NCBI GenBank assembly: GCA_964459635.1
Contig: CAYWMQ010000030.1
Coordinates: 1-9,683, forward strand
Origin: CAYWMQ01 sp964459635
Lineage (GTDB): Bacteria; Patescibacteriota; Minisyncoccia; Phycocordibacterales; UBA12088
Direction of reading: 5' to 3'
Length of the DNA stretch: 9,683 bases
Shown: positions 5,928 to 9,683 of the stretch, piece after piece
How positions within the stretch are numbered: position 1 is the first letter of the stretch
Layout of the letters: the number at the start of each line of letters is the position of its first letter
Notes under the pieces: model-generated
The model's input: the letters and a program-made list of their open reading frames with translations, nothing else
The model's database searches: none
What the model was told of the DNA's origin: nothing
Made by a program: the position numbers and the translations under genes

Positions 5928-6599
5928 CTACATGCGGCCGGTTAGCGCCGCCCAGTTGTCTTTCGGTCTGAGAGCTATCGACCCCAGCGCACACAGCGGA
6001 CACTCGTGCGCGTGCCATGTTGGCATATAGTGGTCGATGAGGGCAAAAATCTCCATGCCGCCAACCCACGTCTTGCCTGAACGGTTCACGAGACACACCA
6101 CAAACGGTAGCGTGGAAGCTTGTGCGGCCCGCACCTCCTCGTCAGTCAGAACCACACTCTCGCCGGTGGTGATGACGTCCTCACACATAAGTGCAATCGC
6201 ATTGCGCAGCCTACGGACTTCTTGGTCCGTAAATCGCATCCTTTTCTGACCGTCAATCGTCACCTTCGCAGGTGAAAGCGACACGCAAGCTTGACGTTGC
6301 TCGCGTCTCGCTATCTCCTCCGCGAGCAGTAGTGCCAGCTTTGTGGCGCCCGTCTGGGGGCCGATAACAAAGTCTACCCAAAGATGTGGCGACCGTACGC
6401 GTGAGATCTTCGTAACGAGCGCTCCCACCGCGCGTCGTGCAAGGCACTCGTCCTCCATAACCTTGCGGCAGTTCACGAACGCACCGGAGTGCATGCCCGA
6501 GGTGAGAAGCGCATGTGGTTGATGGGGATCACCGCTATGCAACCACAGCGCATCGCGGAGCTCGAAAGCTCGCACCCACCCGCGTGTATCTCTATCCAT
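5928..6599 (-). CDS. pyrE: Orotate phosphoribosyltransferase
   Basis: Transfers the phosphoribosyl group of PRPP to orotate, giving OMP for PyrF. The protein has 223 aa. The PRPP-binding motif is ALMCEDVITTGES (136-148, with the acidic pair Glu140/Asp141). The N-terminal substrate region HALLTSGMHSGAFVNC (29-44) matches the family's SG-hS--Y pattern, and VIGPQTGA (78-85) is the pyrophosphate loop. The C-terminal HECPLCALG carries a CxxC pair (Cys200, Cys203) seen in some OPRT-like proteins. The ATG at 6599 has AAAGGA about 8 nt upstream. It is the first gene of the pyrE-pyrF operon behind its own promoter. A PRTase for another base is the main alternative, but the adjacent pyrF makes pyrE likely. 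Confidence 0.85.
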   Translation of the reverse strand: MDRDTRGWVRAFELRDALWLHSGDPHQPHALLTSGMHSGAFVNCRKVMEDECLARRAVGALVTKISRVRSPHLWVDFVIGPQTGATKLALLLAEEIARREQRQACVSLSPAKVTIDGQKRMRFTDQEVRRLRNAIALMCEDVITTGESVVLTDEEVRAAQASTLPFVVCLVNRSGKTWVGGMEIFALIDHYMPTWHAHECPLCALGSIALRPKDNWAALTGRM

Positions 6600-6637
6600 C
6601 TGTCTGTCCTTTCAAGTAACAAAGCCTCCGAAACAGT

Positions 6638-6665
6638 ACTATATGCGTTTAGTCGGCACAAGCAA
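6638..6665 (-). promoter_or_regulatory. Promoter of pyrE-pyrF
   Basis: On the minus strand, TTGCTT (6665-6660) is followed after 16 bp by TATAGT (6643-6638, 5 of 6 matches). The start would be near 6631, with a leader of about 32 nt. No pyrimidine attenuator hairpin fits in such a short leader. Confidence 0.5.
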
Positions 6666-6736
6666 TACGCGCCGGGTGCTTCGCACGTATATGAGCAACG
6701 TTGCCGTGACGCGAGAGCAACCTGAAGTCTTTCACG

Positions 6737-7393
6737 TCACGCCCTACCCTCCCACTCATCCAAAAACGCTTCCTTATATTGACGCATGTAACGGGTACGC
6801 GAGCGCGCAAGCGCACGACCTGTCTTGGTGTTCATTAGACCTTCGAGCTGGAAAAGCTTCTCTTCAAAGTGATTGAGCGTACCACCGTGGTTCTTTTGGT
6901 ACTCTCTTTTCGTAAGGCTTGTGCGTGGCGCAACACCCGGCTCATAGAGTGGCTGCCCTCTGCTGCCTCCATACGCAAACGCCCGCGCTATTCCTATCGC
7001 ACCGAGCGCGTCGAGGCGGTCCGCATCCTGGACCACGCAAAGCTCGTGCGTTTTCTCTTTGACTGCTCCATCAAGCGAGTTGCTGAACGAAAGATCGCGC
7101 ACCACATGCATCACCGCGCTTCGTACGACACTCGACACACGTACACGCGCAAGAAATGTATCGGCGATGGTATAGTCGTCGGCATCTTTGCCTATGAGCT
7201 TACGGTCGCCCACATCGTGGAGCAGGGCCGCAAGCTCTATGACGAGCAAGTCGCCGCCCTCCTCCGCATGTATTCGTTTTGCGTTTTCCCGTACACGCGC
7301 CACATGCCACCAGTCGTGCCCGGTAGCCTCCCCCGCATGTGCTCGACGGGCAAAGCGCTCCGCTGCCGCCAACATTGTCATGCGCCCATTCAT
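6737..7393 (-). CDS. HD-domain phosphohydrolase (YedJ-like)
   Basis: A 218-aa cytoplasmic protein of the HD superfamily, metal-dependent phosphohydrolases that often act on nucleotides. The family signature is complete: GHDWWHVARV (25-34) with His30, LLHDVGD (57-63) with the His59-Asp60 pair, and VQDADRLDALGAIGIAR (121-137) with Asp125/Asp128, which is typical of the YedJ-type subgroup. The length is similar to YedJ (about 230). The substrate is not established. ATGs at 7393, 7381 and 7375 are possible starts, none with a clear Shine-Dalgarno. A promoter ending 7 nt before 7393 suggests a leaderless mRNA starting at that ATG. It lies 137 nt upstream of pyrE on the same strand and is divergent from the histidine kinase. 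Confidence 0.85.
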   Translation of the reverse strand: MNGRMTMLAAAERFARRAHAGEATGHDWWHVARVRENAKRIHAEEGGDLLVIELAALLHDVGDRKLIGKDADDYTIADTFLARVRVSSVVRSAVMHVVRDLSFSNSLDGAVKEKTHELCVVQDADRLDALGAIGIARAFAYGGSRGQPLYEPGVAPRTSLTKREYQKNHGGTLNHFEEKLFQLEGLMNTKTGRALARSRTRYMRQYKEAFLDEWEGRA

Positions 7394-7399
7394 GCACGC

Positions 7400-7428
7400 A
7401 TTGTACAGATCACGAAGTCGCTCTGCAA
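7400..7428 (-). promoter_or_regulatory. Candidate promoter of the HD gene giving a leaderless mRNA
   Basis: On the minus strand, TTGCAG (7428-7423) is followed after 17 bp by TACAAT (7405-7400, 5 of 6 matches). The expected start, about 7 nt downstream, falls on the A of the ATG at 7393. The missing ribosome-binding site fits this. Confidence 0.45.
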
Positions 7429-7456
7429 TTACAGAACGGCACTCACTCAGTCAGTA

Positions 7457-7485
7457 TTGCGAAGATATCATTTTTGGGACATACT
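7457..7485 (+). promoter_or_regulatory. Candidate promoter of the histidine kinase
   Basis: TTGCGA (7457-7462) is followed after 17 bp by CATACT (7480-7485, 4 of 6 matches), giving a start near 7492 and a leader of about 28 nt. TGCTATAGC at 7489-7497 is an alternative extended -10. Both lie in the 126-bp gap between the divergent genes. Confidence 0.4.
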
Positions 7486-7519
7486 GGGTGCTATAGCGGC
7501 TCACCAGCCGCTTCTCCGT

Positions 7520-9250
7520 ATGCGTTTATCGCCTCACACTCTGCTTCACGTGCTGCGCCGCTTTTCTCCGGAAGCGCCAGCCTTGATTCTGACCGTTGGA
7601 CTCGCACTTACGGCCGCCAGCGTGATCTATGCTGAGAGCATGCTTGTCGATCGCGACATGATGCGCTTTCGCACGGATGCGGAAGAAATGACATTCCGCG
7701 CAAACGCGGCACTTATGAGTCACGTAAGTATACTGCGCTCGCTCGCAGGTTTCTTAAGTGCCACCCCGGCCATGCCAAACCAGTCTCAATTTCATCTTTT
7801 CGCGAGCCGTCTCGAACTTGAACGCAACTATCCATCAGTGCAAGGACTTGGGTACACTCATGTATTTAGTCCCGGCGCGTACAAGAACGCACAAGCCTTT
7901 GCGGCTCAACAAGGTGTAGGTAACATCACGTATTGGCCGGTGAGCGAGCGGCCTGAGTATCACGCCATACTGTACCTTGAGCCGCTGAACGAACGGAACA
8001 ACAAGGCGATCGGCTACGACATGCATACGGAACAAACACGACGGGAAGCCATGGACCAAGCGCGCGACACAGGCTTGCCCGTCATGACAGGCAAAGTAAC
8101 CCTTGTGCAAGAGATCGATGAAGACAAGCAAGCCGGCTTCCTCGTATACCTGCCCGTGTATAGGACGAACACCGACCTCGAGACCACGGAGGGTCGGCGG
8201 GCGGCGCTACGCGGCTTCGCGTATATGCCCTTCCGCGCGGGCGACTTTTTTGACACTACGCTTGGCGCCGATATGCATCCACACATAGATGTCGCCGTAT
8301 ACATGGGAACGAGTACGAGCGAAGAGACTCGCGTCTATGCCTCGCACGGTTACGCGGCGACACGAACTATTGAGGACGGTTTTGTGATGAGTAGAAGTTT
8401 GGACACCGGTATAGGGCAAACTTGGACATTGGTGTATGTCGCAGCGCCTGACTATCGATCACAAGGAGACCGTGAACTTCTACTCTTTTTCAGCTTGATA
8501 GGCTGCCTCACCACCTTTGGCCTATGGTACATCACACGGCAGGAGGTGCGCATGCACGAGGCACTGAGCCGGAAAAAGGACGAGTTTCTGCATATGGCCG
8601 GGCATGAGCTCCGTACACCTATTACAAGTCTGCATATGTACGCGGACTTGCTCATGAGCAAGTGCGAATCGCTAGGCCAAAAAGAAGCGGAACCACTTTT
8701 AACGAAAATGGACCACCAGATACGCACCGTGGCACAACTCATCGACGATATGCTCGATACTGCACGTATTGAAAACGATAGCCTGCGCCTAGCACCTTCG
8801 CGTTTCCGTATCACGGATGTCGTAGACGAGGCCGTAGACGCGGCAAAGGCCCAGGCCAAGGACCGCACTATTCACGTCACAAAGGCATGCACCCCCGAGG
8901 TAGTGGCGGACAGGCAGCGTATCGGGCAGGTGCTTAACAACCTTCTCTCTAACGCACTCAAGTACTCCGCGAACGACGCCGACGTGCAGGTGCGACTGCG
9001 CTGTACCCGCGAACAGGTACTTATTGAGGTGGAAGATTTTGGGCTTGGGATACCTTCCGACAAGCTTTCACATGTATTTGACCGCTACTACCGCGTGAGC
9101 GGCGATGAGGATGCTCCGCAGGGACTGGGGCTCGGGCTCTATATCTCGTCCGTGATCATGCACCTGCACGAGGGGAGCCTCGGTGTACAGAGTGTCGAGG
9201 GGAAAGGGTCCACGTTCACGATGTCGCTTCCCCGCGCAAGGCAAGGCTAG
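7520..9250 (+). CDS. CHASE-domain membrane sensor histidine kinase
   Basis: 576 aa from the ATG at 7520. The first helix (about 20-38) anchors a periplasmic or extracellular CHASE sensor (about 66-290; hallmark NYPSVQGLGY at 103-112 and the AIGYDM segment at 163-168). A second helix follows at about 319-338. The cytoplasmic kinase comes next: H-box MAGHELRTPITS (359-370) with phospho-acceptor His362, N-box NNLLSNALKYS (473-483), G1 box EDFGLGIP (505-512), F-box FDRYYRV and G2 box GLGLGLYIS (535-543). All catalytic motifs are intact. CHASE domains bind small ligands; this one is unknown. The frame is open back to 6869, but that stretch is antisense to the well-supported HD gene, so the ATG at 7520, just before the first helix, is preferred despite a poor ribosome-binding site. 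No response regulator is in the window. Confidence 0.9.
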   Translation: MRLSPHTLLHVLRRFSPEAPALILTVGLALTAASVIYAESMLVDRDMMRFRTDAEEMTFRANAALMSHVSILRSLAGFLSATPAMPNQSQFHLFASRLELERNYPSVQGLGYTHVFSPGAYKNAQAFAAQQGVGNITYWPVSERPEYHAILYLEPLNERNNKAIGYDMHTEQTRREAMDQARDTGLPVMTGKVTLVQEIDEDKQAGFLVYLPVYRTNTDLETTEGRRAALRGFAYMPFRAGDFFDTTLGADMHPHIDVAVYMGTSTSEETRVYASHGYAATRTIEDGFVMSRSLDTGIGQTWTLVYVAAPDYRSQGDRELLLFFSLIGCLTTFGLWYITRQEVRMHEALSRKKDEFLHMAGHELRTPITSLHMYADLLMSKCESLGQKEAEPLLTKMDHQIRTVAQLIDDMLDTARIENDSLRLAPSRFRITDVVDEAVDAAKAQAKDRTIHVTKACTPEVVADRQRIGQVLNNLLSNALKYSANDADVQVRLRCTREQVLIEVEDFGLGIPSDKLSHVFDRYYRVSGDEDAPQGLGLGLYISSVIMHLHEGSLGVQSVEGKGSTFTMSLPRARQG

Positions 9251-9295
9251 AAAGAACCACGCTGTGCACGCAGCGCGCGAAATGCCCATCTAGCC
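9245..9295. terminator. Weak nested hairpins between converging genes
   Basis: The stop codons of the kinase and the DUF1232 gene lie in a 7-bp inverted repeat, GGCTAGA (9245-9251) and TCTAGCC (9289-9295). Inside it is a 5-bp hairpin, CGCTG-TGCACG-CAGCG (9260-9275). There is no T-tract on either strand, so this is only a possible shared transcription end. Confidence 0.3.
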
Positions 9296-9664
9296 CATGA
9301 GCCTAGCGAGCGCCCAGACGCCAAACACGAAGAGCGCCAAAACTATCGCACCCAAGACAGCGAGGACTGCGGTAAAGAGTGTATTGTAGCGAGCCGAGCG
9401 CGTGCGTGCGGCTGCCATGATGTACTCGGGTATATGACGATGCGCAAAGGACAAACCCATCGGCACCAGCAAAAGGTCATCTATGAGGCCTGCAAGCGGC
9501 ACAAACTCGGGCAAGAGGTCCACGGGACTCACAAGATACACGAGTGATGCAAGAATAGCGAGCCGGGCCACAGGTGACGCCCTGCTATCGCCCAACGCGA
9601 AAAGGAGCGCGAGCGCTTCGCGTTTTACGCGCAGTAGGTTGCTCATGCGCAGTACCCCCGCCAT
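9290..9664 (-). CDS. DUF1232 (YkvA-like) small membrane protein
   Basis: A 124-aa protein with the DUF1232 core, SPVDLLPEF (46-54) followed by GLIDDLLLVP (59-68), inside a hydrophobic region (about 34-70). A second clear transmembrane helix lies at about 96-119. The biochemical role of this family is unknown. The start is uncertain: ATG at 9664 has only a weak GAGCGG upstream, an internal ATG at 9646 is possible, and the frame stays open to the window edge, so the N-terminus could be longer. It converges on the histidine kinase with a 39-nt gap and no obvious functional link. Confidence 0.82.
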   Translation of the reverse strand: MAGVLRMSNLLRVKREALALLFALGDSRASPVARLAILASLVYLVSPVDLLPEFVPLAGLIDDLLLVPMGLSFAHRHIPEYIMAAARTRSARYNTLFTAVLAVLGAIVLALFVFGVWALARLMG

Positions 9665-9683
9665 ACCGCTCAGTATGCCATGG

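Noticed and set aside
6705..6741. Inverted repeat CGTGACG/CGTCACG around the HD-gene stop codon
   Set aside because: The loop is 23 nt, the arms only 7 bp and no T-tract follows, so it does not support a terminator call.
6869..7519. N-terminal 217 residues of the longest histidine-kinase frame
   Set aside because: It overlaps the HD gene in antisense, has Arg/His/Cys-rich text without domain signs, and a better start exists at 7520.
1..9683. tRNA, rRNA, CRISPR arrays, transposase genes
   Set aside because: None seen: no regularly spaced repeats, no IS-like terminal repeats with a transposase, and no tRNA-like T-loop/acceptor pairing found by eye.

Overview
The window looks like a moderately GC-rich bacterial chromosome segment. 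Genes are tightly packed, Shine-Dalgarno sites (AGGAG/AAAGGA) are clear, and UGA is used as a stop. The small orphan proteins and the compact pyrE-pyrF pair would fit a Patescibacteria/CPR (for example Parcubacteria) genome. That placement is an inference; no marker gene in the window proves it.

Left part (about 1-3100, minus strand). A three-gene operon is read right to left: a PP2C-type phosphatase with a C-terminal coiled coil (3027-1846), an atypical Ser/Thr kinase (1806-889) and a von Willebrand A (VWA) protein with an intact MIDAS (877-167). This is the kinase/phosphatase/VWA combination known from E. coli yegI-yegK-yegL and from the TerY-P triad described beside tellurite-resistance (Ter) genes. 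No TerD-like gene is visible here. A consensus-like promoter (TTGACA-16-TATCTT) drives it. A perfect 11-bp hairpin with a GCAA loop and a short T-tract follows the VWA gene, and a possible further reading frame runs through that hairpin off the left edge.

Middle (3028-4992, plus strand). A 195-bp divergent regulatory region contains a perfect 19-bp inverted repeat. It is followed by a CaCA-family cation antiporter, then by a small two-gene unit of unknown function: an 88-aa charged protein with a TTG start, and a 142-aa membrane protein. The unit has its own extended -10 promoter and ends at a strong GC hairpin shared with the converging pyrF.

Right-middle (5014-7393, minus strand). pyrE and pyrF form an operon for the last two steps of UMP synthesis. 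pyrF is interrupted by 100 Ns flanked by two identical 55-bp copies. This is a scaffolding artefact: collapsing the overlap restores one 246-aa frame. Upstream, in the same orientation, is an HD-domain phosphohydrolase whose predicted promoter would give a leaderless mRNA.

Right end (7520-9683). Divergent from the HD gene is a CHASE-domain membrane histidine kinase with no response regulator in the window. It converges on a DUF1232 (YkvA-like) small membrane protein at the right edge.

The most notable system is the phosphatase-kinase-VWA signalling operon with its operator-like repeat. The most important technical point is the pyrF assembly gap.
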